This document shows positions 25,927 through 34,488 of a DNA stretch of 36,283 nucleotides, one piece after another. Position 1 is the stretch's first letter. Every line of letters begins with the position of its first letter. A program made the translations under genes and the position numbers. A model generated the notes under the pieces. The model was given only the letters and a program-made list of their open reading frames with translations. It was not told the origin of the DNA and ran no database searches. The stretch comes from an uncultured Hyphomicrobiales bacterium (GTDB taxonomy: Bacteria; Pseudomonadota; Alphaproteobacteria; Rhizobiales; Xanthobacteraceae), in NCBI GenBank assembly GCA_903839845.1, contig CAIMEA010000226.1, forward strand, positions 1 through 36,283, read 5' to 3'.

Positions 25927-26877
25927 ATGCGCCGCCATTTTTGCATTGCCGCCACAGGGCTGCTGCTGATGACGACACAAAGCCATGCGCAGGGGACGGC
26001 GCAGGCCGGCACCATGCCGCCCGACATTGCCGAGAAGCTGGTCGCCATTGGCCGCGTCATCGAGGCGCCGAAGACCAATGCGATCTATGCGCCGCTGCAC
26101 GGCGTCGAACCCTTTGCCGGCGTCAAGATCACGCGCGACAACCGCTACGGGCCGGACGCACGCAACCTGCTCGACGTATTCACGCCGGACAAAAACGAGG
26201 GGCCACGGCCGGTGCTGCTGTTCGTGCATGGCGGCGGCTTCGTGCGTGGCGACAAGCATGTCGCCGGCAGTCCGTTTTTCGACAATGTCGCGGTCTGGGC
26301 GGTGCGCCACGGCATGATCGGCGTCACCATGTCGTATCGGCTGGCGCCGCGGGACAAATGGCCGAGCGGGCCGCAGGACGTCGCAGCGGCGGTGGCCTGG
26401 CTGCGAGCCAATATCGCCGCGCAGGGCGGCGACGCCGCGCGCATTTATGTGATGGGCTCGTCGGCCGGCGCCAATCATGTCGCGTCCTATGTCGCCTTTC
26501 CGGAGTTTCAACCGGCCGGCGGCGCAGGGATTGCCGGCGCGATATTTCTGTCCGGCTCGCCGTTCGATCCGACCGTGTTCGACATGACGCCCTACACCGA
26601 TTATTTCGGCACCGACGCTACGGCTTATGCGGCGCTGTCGCCGACGCCGGGATTGCTGACGACGAAGGTGCCGCTGATGCTGGCCTGGGCCGGGCTCGAC
26701 CCGCCGCCAATCGAACGCCAATCGATCGATCTCGACGCCGCCTTGCGCAAGGCCGGCCGCAATCCGGCCAAGGCGGTGCTGAAAACGCACAGCCATATCT
26801 CGCTCAACAACGCCATCGGCACCGCCGACACGGAACTCAGCGATCAACTGCTGGCCTTTATCAAAAGCGCGCAGTAA
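25927..26877 (+). CDS. Secreted alpha/beta hydrolase (esterase/lipase, HSL-like)
   Basis: The 316-residue protein has a Sec signal peptide (residues 1-22, ending SHAQ). The fold of hormone-sensitive-lipase-like esterases follows, with the oxyanion-hole motif HGGGF at 101-105 and the nucleophile elbow GSSAG at 177-181 with Ser179. Asp258 and His288 or His290 are the likely remaining catalytic residues. It should hydrolyse an ester in the periplasm. The ATG at 25927 is chosen because the signal peptide begins there; the frame is open upstream but without support. An FKBP gene follows 35 bases later, probably on the same message. Confidence 0.85.
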   Translation: MRRHFCIAATGLLLMTTQSHAQGTAQAGTMPPDIAEKLVAIGRVIEAPKTNAIYAPLHGVEPFAGVKITRDNRYGPDARNLLDVFTPDKNEGPRPVLLFVHGGGFVRGDKHVAGSPFFDNVAVWAVRHGMIGVTMSYRLAPRDKWPSGPQDVAAAVAWLRANIAAQGGDAARIYVMGSSAGANHVASYVAFPEFQPAGGAGIAGAIFLSGSPFDPTVFDMTPYTDYFGTDATAYAALSPTPGLLTTKVPLMLAWAGLDPPPIERQSIDLDAALRKAGRNPAKAVLKTHSHISLNNAIGTADTELSDQLLAFIKSAQ

Positions 26878-26912
26878 CAGGGAAGCCGCTTCACCCCGAG
26901 GAGAATTCTGGA

Positions 26913-27386
26913 ATGCGAACTCAATCCCGCTCAGGCGTCCGTTTGGGCACCCGCTTCGCCTTCGCGCTTTTCGTTGGACTGGCGAGCGTCGCCGGTTCGC
27001 TCACCCCCGCCACCGCGCAAACAACGGCCAAGAAAACCATGACCACCGCATCCGGACTGCAAATCACCGATACCGTCGAAGGCACCGGCGCGACGCCGAA
27101 GCGCGGCCAGACCTGCGTCATGCACTACACCGGCTGGCTCTACACCAACGGCATCAAGGGCAAGAAATTCGACTCCTCGGTCGACCGCAACGAGCCGTTC
27201 GAGTTCAAGGTCGGCGTCGGCCAGGTCATCAAGGGCTGGGACGAAGGCGTCTCGACCATGAAGGTCGGCGGCAAGCGCACGTTGATCATTCCGCCCGCGC
27301 TCGGCTATGGCGCGTCGGGCGCCGGCGGCGTCATCCCGCCGAACGCGGTCTTGATGTTCGACGTCGAACTGCTCGGCGTGAAGTAA
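26913..27386 (+). CDS. FKBP-type peptidyl-prolyl cis-trans isomerase, exported
   Basis: The 157-residue protein has a signal peptide (about residues 1-36, cleavage near ATAQ) and one FKBP domain. Family landmarks are [45 protein letters not shown] and the end MFDVELL. It catalyses proline isomerisation, presumably of periplasmic proteins. GAGGAGA lies 10 bases before the ATG at 26913. A GC-rich hairpin follows the stop. Confidence 0.93.
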   Translation: MRTQSRSGVRLGTRFAFALFVGLASVAGSLTPATAQTTAKKTMTTASGLQITDTVEGTGATPKRGQTCVMHYTGWLYTNGIKGKKFDSSVDRNEPFEFKVGVGQVIKGWDEGVSTMKVGGKRTLIIPPALGYGASGAGGVIPPNAVLMFDVELLGVK

Positions 27387-27394
27387 CCGGACAT

Positions 27395-27433
27395 GCGCCG
27401 CCGCCAAGATCAGTTTGTTTTGGGCGGCGGCGC
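27395..27433 (+). terminator. Terminator-like hairpin after the FKBP gene
   Basis: GCGCCGCCGCC (27395-27405) pairs perfectly with GGCGGCGGCGC (27423-27433) across a 17-base loop. Only GTTTC follows, so the T-run is weak. It is probably an inefficient intrinsic terminator or an mRNA 3'-end hairpin. Confidence 0.45.
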
Positions 27434-27529
27434 GTTTCGCCCGGGTTAACCAAGCGTTAACCATGTTTTGGTCAGCATGCGGCTTGTTTGAGCCACGCAT
27501 GGGCCTGACCGGGCATTGGGAGACGCGGC

Positions 27530-28684
27530 GTGACGACGATCGCCGGCTATAATCCCACGCTCGGCATTGCCGCCTCGGCCTACGGGCTGACGACGCCGCA
27601 GGCGGCCGCATCATCCGCCAATACGAACGCCGATGCCGGCGGCAACGCATCGCCGAGCGCCGCCGATACGGTGACCTTGTCGGACGCCGCCAAAGCCTAT
27701 CTCGCCTCGACCGCCGCCACCGATCCCGCGACTTTGGCCGCCGACGCGCGGGCGTGGTTCGACCAGCAGTACAAGAATAACGGCACGACCTCGGCGCTGG
27801 TCGATGGCCAGGTCGCGGTCGATTTCACGCCGCTGAGCCGCGCCACTTTATCGGCGGTCGCCGCCAACAGCCAGTCGCAGTTCAGCAAGGACGAGACCGT
27901 GGCGGCGGCGCAGGCGCTGAGCGACCGCTTCAACACGGCGATGACGCCGCATGTGGTGATCGCCCGCCATGTCGGCGACTACGCCAGCCTGTACCAGGCC
28001 GCCGACCAATATCTCGACCAGGCCGGCGCCGACGAGCGCGCCACGCCGTTGTGGCAAAGCCAGAAGCAGGCGGTCACCGCCGGGCTGACGCTGGCGCAAC
28101 AGAATCCATCGCAGGCGCCGGCGGCCGGCGGCAACGATCCGGTCGCCGCCCTGCTCACCAAGACATCGCAGGCAACGGCGCAAGCCAGCGGCACCGATGA
28201 CGCGAGCGTGGCCGGCAACGCGCATGCGATGCTGGATGCGCAGGCCAATGCCGCGCGCGACGCCGGCACGAGCCTTGTGTTCGATCCCAACCGCAAGACC
28301 GGCCAGCAGGTCGACTTCTCGCAGTTCGACAATCAGACCCTGGCGGTGATGACACTGAACGCCGACGCGAGCTTTTCGGCCGCGCAGGCGCATGCCGCCA
28401 AGACCGAACTCAATGCGCGCAACCGCAAAAGCATACTCGCCGCCTTCGATACCAAGACCAATGGCGACGCGCAGAGCCAGAGCCTCGCTTTGCTCAGCCA
28501 TTATTCGAGCATGAGCGCCGCCGAAAAATCGGCGATGGGCTACACCGACGCGATGCAGAGCCGGCTGATCCAGAACTATCGCACCGCTTCGATGTTCTCC
28601 GGCGGCTCCAGCTTCCTGGGCAGCACCGCCAGCAGTAAAACCAGCGCTGGCGCGGGCACCGGCACGCTGGCGTCGTATCTCTAA
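27530..28684 (+). CDS. Ala-rich, cysteine-free protein of unknown function
   Basis: The 384-residue product starts with a GTG and has no signal peptide or membrane segment. It contains no cysteine and is very rich in Ala, Ser, Thr, Gln and Asp. SPSAADTVTLSDAAKAYLA near residues 42-60 recalls motifs in flagellar or surface-associated proteins of Rhizobiales, for example the 'DTVTLS' segment. The middle has several Gln-rich helices, and the end is low-complexity Gly/Ser/Thr. I do not recognise a family. The composition fits a protein secreted unfolded (type I, flagellar or T3-like) or a structural protein. It is alone between the FKBP and propeller genes. Confidence 0.7.
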   Translation: MTTIAGYNPTLGIAASAYGLTTPQAAASSANTNADAGGNASPSAADTVTLSDAAKAYLASTAATDPATLAADARAWFDQQYKNNGTTSALVDGQVAVDFTPLSRATLSAVAANSQSQFSKDETVAAAQALSDRFNTAMTPHVVIARHVGDYASLYQAADQYLDQAGADERATPLWQSQKQAVTAGLTLAQQNPSQAPAAGGNDPVAALLTKTSQATAQASGTDDASVAGNAHAMLDAQANAARDAGTSLVFDPNRKTGQQVDFSQFDNQTLAVMTLNADASFSAAQAHAAKTELNARNRKSILAAFDTKTNGDAQSQSLALLSHYSSMSAAEKSAMGYTDAMQSRLIQNYRTASMFSGGSSFLGSTASSKTSAGAGTGTLASYL

Positions 28685-28769
28685 GCGACGCGCGAGCCGG
28701 CCCTCGCCTGCACGATTGAATTTTACAATTATACTCTTTAAGGTTGCGTCTCCCGAAATGGAGATAGCC

Positions 28770-29870
28770 ATGCGTATCGCAGCGATTTGTCTCAGCGCTC
28801 TTTTCCTCACCGGTGGCGCGCAGTCGGCCGAACAAGGTTGCGACGGCTATCCCGCCCCTTGCGTCAGGGACTTCGCCATCCCCTATCCGGCGATGTCCAC
28901 TATGTCAGGCGACATGCGCGGCTCGACGCATGAACTGACCTTCAACCGCAAGGACGGCAAGACCTTGTGGATCACCGCGCCGATGTATGACTCGATCGTC
29001 GAAGTGGCGATGGACGGCGCGATGAACTTTCATCCGATGCCGGCGGGCAGCATGCCGCACGGCATTTCCTTCGATAGCGCGGGCCGGCTTTACGCCAGCC
29101 TCGAAGGCGCCGGCGCGGTCGCCGAGATCGATCCGGCAAGCGGCGCCATCAAGCGGCAGATCGCGGTCAATGCCGATCCGCATGGGCTCGGCATCGGCCC
29201 GGACGGCAAGACGGTGTGGTTCACCGGCAAGAGCAAGAACACGGTCGGCCGGATTCTCGGCGACGGCATGGTGCTGAATTTCCCGCTGCGGACGGTGGAC
29301 GCGCTGCCGATCTACATCGCCGCCGGACGCGACGGCCATATGTGGTTCACCGAATTGACCGGCAATAAAATCGGCCGCGTCACCGCCGGCGGCGAGATCA
29401 GCGAATTCAAGATTCCGACCGAGGACAGCCGCCCGATCGCGATCGTCCAGGATCCGTCGGCCTATGCGATGTGGTTTTCCGAGGAAGCCGGCAACAAGGT
29501 CGGCCGCATCGACGCGCAAGGCGTCATCACTGAATTCGACGTGCCGAAGTCGCAGGTCAATTCCATTCTGGCCGGGCTCGCCTTCGACGCCGCGGGCAAT
29601 CTGTGGGTGCAGCAATATGTCAACCAGAACAAGCCGGAGCCGGAAGGACCCGACTTCATTATCAGGATCGGCAAGTCGATTCTCAAAGCCAAGCCCGGCG
29701 ACGCGCTCGACATCACGACTTTCGAAGTGCCGACGCGCAAGACGGTGATGCACCGCATCGTCCAGGGGCCCGACATGAATATGTGGTTCACCGAATTAAA
29801 GGCCGACCGCTTCGGCCGCGTCGTCCTCAAGGACGGCCGGCACGCCCGAAGCGCAAGCACGTCACCGTGA
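28770..29870 (+). CDS. Secreted Vgb-like (virginiamycin B lyase family) beta-propeller
   Basis: The 366-residue protein has a signal peptide (MRIAAICLSALFLTGGAQSA) and a chain of propeller blades carrying the repeat 'x-W-F-T/S-x-x-x-x-N-x-x-G-R-I/V': VWFTGKSKNTVGRI, MWFTELTGNKIGRV, MWFSEEAGNKVGRI and MWFTELKADRFGRV. True virginiamycin B lyases inactivate streptogramins. Many family members are only related propellers of unknown substrate, so resistance should not be assumed. The ATG at 28770 has GGAG six bases upstream; an ATG at 28758 is possible. TATACT at 28730-28735 in an AT-rich leader is a likely -10 element. It ends 12 bases from the convergent PAS gene. Confidence 0.8.
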   Translation: MRIAAICLSALFLTGGAQSAEQGCDGYPAPCVRDFAIPYPAMSTMSGDMRGSTHELTFNRKDGKTLWITAPMYDSIVEVAMDGAMNFHPMPAGSMPHGISFDSAGRLYASLEGAGAVAEIDPASGAIKRQIAVNADPHGLGIGPDGKTVWFTGKSKNTVGRILGDGMVLNFPLRTVDALPIYIAAGRDGHMWFTELTGNKIGRVTAGGEISEFKIPTEDSRPIAIVQDPSAYAMWFSEEAGNKVGRIDAQGVITEFDVPKSQVNSILAGLAFDAAGNLWVQQYVNQNKPEPEGPDFIIRIGKSILKAKPGDALDITTFEVPTRKTVMHRIVQGPDMNMWFTELKADRFGRVVLKDGRHARSASTSP

Positions 29871-29882
29871 GCTGCCGCTCGT

Positions 29883-30368
29883 TCAGGCCGCCGTCAGCAG
29901 CATGTTGAAAGCGCCGAGCACCTTGCCCTGGCGATCGAGGATCGGCGTCGGATATGGCGTGAACGGCACGCGCGTGCCGTTCGGACGCTCGGCCACCGTC
30001 ATGACGCCGCGAATATTGCGGCCTTCGTGGATCGCCACCGCCATCGGACACTGGTCGTGCGGAATGAGCGCGCCGGCCGTTGAATAGATTTTCCACGACA
30101 CGCACCATTTATCGCGGCCGAGCATCGGCAGCCGGCCGGCGAACTCCACCGAGGCCGGGTTGAAGTAGACGATGCGGCCGTCGGCGTCGGTCGAATAGAT
30201 GGCGAAAGGTAGTTCGTCGAGAATGGCCCGCACCGCGCTTAAGGTGATGTCGCAGCCGAGAGCGGACACGGCCAGCGGCACGATGGCCACATCATCGATG
30301 TCGTCCAGTCCGACAATTTCGACAGCCGACAGCGGTTCATCCGGCGTTTGACAGTCCCAAGACGACAT
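29883..30368 (-). CDS. Stand-alone PAS domain protein
   Basis: The 161-residue protein has a variable N-terminal part (residues 1-42) and one PAS domain (about 45-160): AILDELPFAIYSTDADGRIVYFNPASVEFAGR is the classic PAS start, and TPILDRQGKVLGAFNML the end. Cysteines 89 and 107 (KWCVSW, HDQCPM) lie inside. 'DKWCVSWKIYSTAGALIPHDQCPMA' resembles PAS domains of rhizobial sensor kinases. No output domain is attached, so it should signal by binding another protein. GGAGCG lies before the ATG at 30368, which sets this start against a longer frame. Confidence 0.8.
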   Translation of the reverse strand: MSSWDCQTPDEPLSAVEIVGLDDIDDVAIVPLAVSALGCDITLSAVRAILDELPFAIYSTDADGRIVYFNPASVEFAGRLPMLGRDKWCVSWKIYSTAGALIPHDQCPMAVAIHEGRNIRGVMTVAERPNGTRVPFTPYPTPILDRQGKVLGAFNMLLTAA

Positions 30369-30690
30369 CGCGGTCGCTCCATCATCATCGCACCATGGCC
30401 GGGCCTTGCACCCATCAAACAACACAGGCTTTAACAATGGGACAATTTGCACCCCGCGCCAGAAGTGCAAATCGCGTGAGTTTCCGCGGCTGAAATGCAG
30501 GTCCGGCAACCAAAACTGATGGGCCGTGGCAGATTTTGCCGGCGGATCGGTGGCGCTATACTGCGGCGACAAAAACGCGCGAACCCGCCTCCCCCTAAAC
30601 ACCGGCGTTGCGTAATGCGGCATCAACCATTATCCCTCGTGGCGACACCGGTTGACCTGGAACTCTTGCAAAGACATGGCTTGAAAAGAC
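30369..30690. other. 322-base divergent intergenic region between PAS and DUF1499 genes
   Basis: It contains a probable plus-strand promoter (see 30536-30562), AT-rich patches suitable for the PAS gene promoter, and near its end two direct copies of AAAGACATGGC (30670-30680 and 30685-30695). The second copy holds the DUF1499 start codon. No other gene is seen. Confidence 0.5.
30536..30562 (+). promoter_or_regulatory. Candidate sigma-70-type promoter for the DUF1499 gene
   Basis: TTGCCG at 30536-30541 and TATACT at 30557-30562 are separated by 15 bases, a little short. The -10 element is good and the surrounding DNA is GC-rich, so the match stands out. The leader to the ATG at 30691 would be about 120 bases. 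Confidence 0.35.
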
Positions 30691-31530
30691 ATGGCGCGCC
30701 GCCCGTTAAACGATGAGCCGATTTCGGCGCTGGCGACCTGGTCGTCGCGGCTGGCGCTGTTTGCGCTGGCCGTGGCCGTCCTGTCAGTGGTCATCCTGCG
30801 TTCCAGCCTGCTGGAGATCGAGCCGGCCTTGGCCACGGTCGCCGCCGCGCTGATGCTCGCCGGACTGGCGATCGTGCTGGCCTTTCTGTCTTTCATCGCG
30901 ATCTGGCGCCACGGCCGCACCGGCCTCGGCCGCGCTTTGCTCGGCCTCATGCTCGGCACCGTGCTGCTCGCCTACCCGGCCTATCTGGCGCAGCGCGCCT
31001 ACCGCTACCCGGCGATCTACGACGTCACCACCGATCCGGCCAACCCGCCGCGCTTCATGACGCTGGCCGCGCAACGGCCAAAGGATCGCATTGCCTATCC
31101 GGCTGCCAGCGCGCCGCTGCAACGCGCCGCCTATCCCGACATCGTGCCGCTGCAGCTGGCGTTGCCGCTGCGCAGTTCCTATGACGTCGTGCTCGGCGTG
31201 CTGACCAAGCGCAAATGGGCCTTCACCGAAAGCATGCCGCCGGCCGCCACGCGCCGCGAGGCGGTGATCGAGACCACGGCGCGCACGCCGCTGATGGGCT
31301 TCCGAGACGACGTCGTCATTCGCATCACCGCGGTCGGCAATAACGGATCGCGCGTCGATCTGCGTTCAGCCTCGCGTTTCGGCTCGCACGATCTGGGCGC
31401 CAACGCGGCGCGGCTGCGCTCGCTGCTCGAGGATATCGACGACGCGTCCGGCAATGCGCCGGAGCCGAAGGCGGAAGCGCCGGAGAAAAAGCCGGCTCCG
31501 AAGCGGCCCGGACAAAAACCGAAGGCTTGA
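30691..31530 (+). CDS. DUF1499 membrane protein
   Basis: The 279-residue protein has three membrane segments (about residues 18-36, 46-72 and 79-98) and then the DUF1499 domain (about 110-240: RFMTLAAQRP, AVIETTARTPLMGFRDDVVIRI, SRVDLRSASRFGSHDLGANAARL). A disordered Pro/Lys/Glu-rich tail follows (PEKKPAPKRPGQKPKA). Function is unknown; the domain is common in Alphaproteobacteria and plants. The start lies in the second copy of a small direct repeat, and no strong ribosome-binding site is seen. It ends one base before the convergent MBL-fold gene's stop codon. Confidence 0.88.
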   Translation: MARRPLNDEPISALATWSSRLALFALAVAVLSVVILRSSLLEIEPALATVAAALMLAGLAIVLAFLSFIAIWRHGRTGLGRALLGLMLGTVLLAYPAYLAQRAYRYPAIYDVTTDPANPPRFMTLAAQRPKDRIAYPAASAPLQRAAYPDIVPLQLALPLRSSYDVVLGVLTKRKWAFTESMPPAATRREAVIETTARTPLMGFRDDVVIRITAVGNNGSRVDLRSASRFGSHDLGANAARLRSLLEDIDDASGNAPEPKAEAPEKKPAPKRPGQKPKA

Positions 31531-31531
31531 T

Positions 31532-32449
31532 TTATCCGGCCAGCCGGTACTTGCCGTCGATCGACGGCGCGCCGTCGGTGGCGACGATGCCGCGCGTCAC
31601 CAGGTCCTCCATATGCGCCAGCACCGACATGCCGGCAGCGCCCGTGAGCCGCGGATCGATGCCGATATAGATCGCGCGCACGATGGTCGGAATGTCGGTC
31701 GCGCCTTTGCCGAGCCGGTGCAGGATCGAGGCCTCGCGCGCCTGGCGATGCAGGATGTAATAGTTGACGAAGCGGTTGGCGTCCCCAATGGCCGGGCCGT
31801 GACCGGGGAAATAGACCTGCTCGGAGCGTTTGGCGAGCTTGCGCAGCGAGGCCATGTAGTCGCTCATCGCGCCATCCGGCGGCGCGACGATGGTGGTCGC
31901 CCACGCCATCACATGATCGCCGACGAACAGCGCATTGGCTTCCTTATAGGCGTAAGCCATGTGGTTGGCGGTATGACCGGGCGTGGTCACCGCCTCGATC
32001 GTCCAGCCGGAACCTTGCACGATGTCGCCGTCCTTCAGATAGACATCGGGCACGAAATCACGGTCGCCGCTGGAATCGAGCGGGTTCATCTCGCCGATGT
32101 GCAAGGGACGCGCGGCGCGGTGAATGCCTTCGGCGTAAACGGTCGCGCCGGTGGCGTGCTTGATCGCCGGCACCGCCGGCGAATGATCGCGGTGCGTATG
32201 GGTGACGAAAATATGCGTCACGGTCTCGCCGCGTACCGCGTCGAGCAGCGCGCCGATATGCGCCGGATCGTCCGGGCCGGGATCGACAATGGCGACGTTG
32301 CCGTCGCCGATGATGTAGCTGATCGTGCCCTTGAAGGTGAACGGTCCGCCATTATTCGCCATCACCCGGCGCACGCCGGGCATGACGCGGTCGACGGTGT
32401 CGGGCGCGAGGTCGAGGTTCTTGTCGAAGGGGATGTCGTCGTCGGCCAT
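31532..32449 (-). CDS. MBL-fold metallo-hydrolase (glyoxalase II / LACTB2-like)
   Basis: The 305-residue protein has the zinc motif THTHRDHS with His84, His86, Asp88 and His89. Further ligands are His159 in TTPGHTANH, Asp178 in LFVGDHVMAW and a final His in FPGHGPAIG. The C-terminal winged-helix-like part (about 230-300) is typical of LACTB2-like proteins, which may act on RNA or thioesters. The start at 32449 is preferred. A longer form would add 13 residues (MAGTSPAMT...) that are simply translated palindromic repeat. Confidence 0.88.
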   Translation of the reverse strand: MADDDIPFDKNLDLAPDTVDRVMPGVRRVMANNGGPFTFKGTISYIIGDGNVAIVDPGPDDPAHIGALLDAVRGETVTHIFVTHTHRDHSPAVPAIKHATGATVYAEGIHRAARPLHIGEMNPLDSSGDRDFVPDVYLKDGDIVQGSGWTIEAVTTPGHTANHMAYAYKEANALFVGDHVMAWATTIVAPPDGAMSDYMASLRKLAKRSEQVYFPGHGPAIGDANRFVNYYILHRQAREASILHRLGKGATDIPTIVRAIYIGIDPRLTGAAGMSVLAHMEDLVTRGIVATDGAPSIDGKYRLAG

Positions 32450-32461
32450 CGGAACAATCTC

Positions 32462-32545
32462 CGTCATGGCCGGGCTTGTCCCGGCCATCCACGCCTTTGC
32501 ATGAGCAGAAAGACGTGGATGCCCGCGACGAGCGCGGGCATGACG
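32462..32545. repeat. Palindromic repeat pair, family A (right half diverged)
   Basis: The left unit GTCATGGCCGGGCTTGTCCC... (32462-32493) is standard. The right unit (32513-32545) reads GATGCCCGCGACGAGCGCGGGCATGACG, a variant with a different hairpin core but the same ends. The centre is about 20 bases. It separates the MBL gene's start from the dehydratase gene's stop and could serve as terminator for the latter. Confidence 0.85.
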
Positions 32546-32572
32546 GCGTCTTAGATCAACCTTGGCGGCGGA

Positions 32573-34315
32573 TCAATGTATCTCTGGCTCCGGCACCTGG
32601 CCGGCCTTGGCGAGGAAGTCGAAGTCGCAGCCGTCGTCGGCCTGGCCGATGTGATCGGAGAACAGCGCGCCGTAGCCGCGCGGATATTTCGGCGACGGCT
32701 TGATCCAGGCCGCCTTGCGCCGCGCCATTTCCTCGTCGCTGACATGCAGATGAATGGTGCGCGCCGGGATATCGACCTCGATCTCGTCGCCGGTCTGTAC
32801 GAAAGCCAGCGGGCCGCCGACGAAGCTTTCCGGCGCGACGTGCAGGATGCAGGCGCCATAGCTGGTGCCGCTCATGCGCGCATCGGAAATGCGCACCATG
32901 TCGCGCACGCCCTGCTTCACCAGTTTGCGCGGGATCGGCAGCATGCCCCATTCCGGCATGCCGGGACCGCCTTGCGGGCCGCCGTTCTTGAGAACGAGAA
33001 TATGGTCGGCGGTGACGTCGAGATCGTCGCGTTCGACCTCGCGCGCCATCTCGTCGTAATTCTCGAAGGCGATCACCTTGCCGCGATGCTTGTGCAGACG
33101 CTTTTCGGCCGCCGACGGCTTCATGACGCAGCCGCGGGGCGCGAGGTTGCCACGCAGCACGGCGGTCGCACCGTCGCTGTTGACCGGATCGTTCAGCGAC
33201 TTGATGACGTCCGAATTATAGACCGCGGCATCGGCGATGTTGTCGGCGACCGTCTTGCCCGTAACGGTGAGCTGCGAGGTGTCGAGCACGCTGCGCAATT
33301 GCACCATCAACGCCTTGAGGCCGCCGGCATAAAAGAAATCCTCCATCAGGAACGCGCCGGACGGCCGCACATTGGCGATCACCGGAACCTCGCGCGAGAT
33401 TTCGTCGAAACGATTCATGTCGAGCGGAATGCCGGCGCGGCGGGCGATGGCGACCAGATGAATGATGCAGTTGGTCGAGCCGGCCATCGCCATGTGAACC
33501 TTGATGGCGTTGTCGACGGATTCCCTGGTGATGATCTTGTCCGGCGTCAGATCTTCCCAGACCATATCGACGATGCGCCGCCCCGAGGCGATTGCCATGC
33601 GGGCGTGACCGGCATCGGGCGCGGGGATCGACGACGCGCCGGGCAATGTGAAGCCAAGCGCCTCGGCCACCGCCATCATGGTCGCCGCCGTGCCCATGGT
33701 CATGCAGGTGCCGAACGAGCGCGCGATGCCGCCTTCGATCTCCTTCCACTGCTCCTCGGTGATCTTGCCGGCGCGCTTCTCGTCCCAGTATTTCCAGGTG
33801 TCCGAGCCGGAGCCGAGCACCTGGCCGTGCCAGTTGCCGCGCAACATCGGACCGGCCGGCATGAAGATCGCCGGAACGCCCATCGAGATCGCGCCCATCA
33901 ACAGGCCCGGCGTGGTCTTGTCGCAGCCGCCCAACAAAACCGCGCCGTCGATCGGATGACTGCGCAAAAGCTCCTCGACTTCCATCGCCAGCATGTTGCG
34001 ATAAAGCATCGTCGTCGGCTTGACGAATGTTTCCGACAACGACATCGCCGGCAGTTCGAGCGGAAAGCCGCCGGCCTGCAACACGCCGCGTTTCACTTCC
34101 TCGGCGCGCGTGCGCAGATGAACGTGGCACGGATTGATGTCGCTCCAGGTGTTGATGATGCCGATGACCGGCTTGGCGCCCCAGTCGCCGGCGTCATAAC
34201 CGATCTGGCGCAGCCGCGAGCGATGGCCGAAGGACCGCAAATCGTTGACGCCGAGCCAGCGGTGGCTGCGCAGTTCCTCGGGCTTCTTGCGTGCGGGCTT
34301 TTTAGGATCGGTCAT
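32573..34315 (-). CDS. IlvD/Edd family dehydratase, likely sugar-acid (L-arabinonate type) dehydratase
   Basis: This 580-residue enzyme dehydrates a 2,3-dihydroxy acid to a 2-keto-3-deoxy acid using an iron-sulfur cluster and Mg2+. The cluster cysteines are Cys63 (DINPCHVHL), Cys131 (GGCDKTTPG) and Cys204 (FGTCMTMGTA). Their spacings of 68 and 73 residues equal those described for the Rhizobium L-arabinonate dehydratase (59, 127, 200). That and the motif SDINPCHVHLR favour a sugar-acid substrate over the branched-chain amino-acid enzyme IlvD. Its start at 34315 faces the RraA-like gene, with 173 bases between. The three genes to 36172 look like one catabolic module. Confidence 0.85.
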   Translation of the reverse strand: MTDPKKPARKKPEELRSHRWLGVNDLRSFGHRSRLRQIGYDAGDWGAKPVIGIINTWSDINPCHVHLRTRAEEVKRGVLQAGGFPLELPAMSLSETFVKPTTMLYRNMLAMEVEELLRSHPIDGAVLLGGCDKTTPGLLMGAISMGVPAIFMPAGPMLRGNWHGQVLGSGSDTWKYWDEKRAGKITEEQWKEIEGGIARSFGTCMTMGTAATMMAVAEALGFTLPGASSIPAPDAGHARMAIASGRRIVDMVWEDLTPDKIITRESVDNAIKVHMAMAGSTNCIIHLVAIARRAGIPLDMNRFDEISREVPVIANVRPSGAFLMEDFFYAGGLKALMVQLRSVLDTSQLTVTGKTVADNIADAAVYNSDVIKSLNDPVNSDGATAVLRGNLAPRGCVMKPSAAEKRLHKHRGKVIAFENYDEMAREVERDDLDVTADHILVLKNGGPQGGPGMPEWGMLPIPRKLVKQGVRDMVRISDARMSGTSYGACILHVAPESFVGGPLAFVQTGDEIEVDIPARTIHLHVSDEEMARRKAAWIKPSPKYPRGYGALFSDHIGQADDGCDFDFLAKAGQVPEPEIH

Positions 34316-34488
34316 TGCGGCGCAACCTCGGCCTTTTTGAACCCGGCCGCCTGAAGCGGCGGCCCTTGTTTTTCTGGCCGCGACCATACTGGCCCAACGG
34401 GGCCGCGCACAAGCGCGTTTTGCAACTCTTGACAACAACGAACCGGAGCGAACAAGTGGTGCGCGTTCAACGCAACCCGGGTGACGCC

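Noticed and set aside
28770-29870. Calling the Vgb-like propeller a streptogramin resistance gene
   Set aside because: Propeller repeats alone do not show lyase activity, and many chromosomal relatives have no link to resistance.
32450-32488. N-terminal extension of the MBL-fold protein (MAGTSPAMT...)
   Set aside because: The extra codons are the family A repeat itself, and the family start is at 32449.
34316-34438. 41-codon N-terminal extension of the dehydratase
   Set aside because: It is Arg/Ala-rich without family support and would run through the promoter region of the facing gene; the internal ATG at 34315 fits the family.
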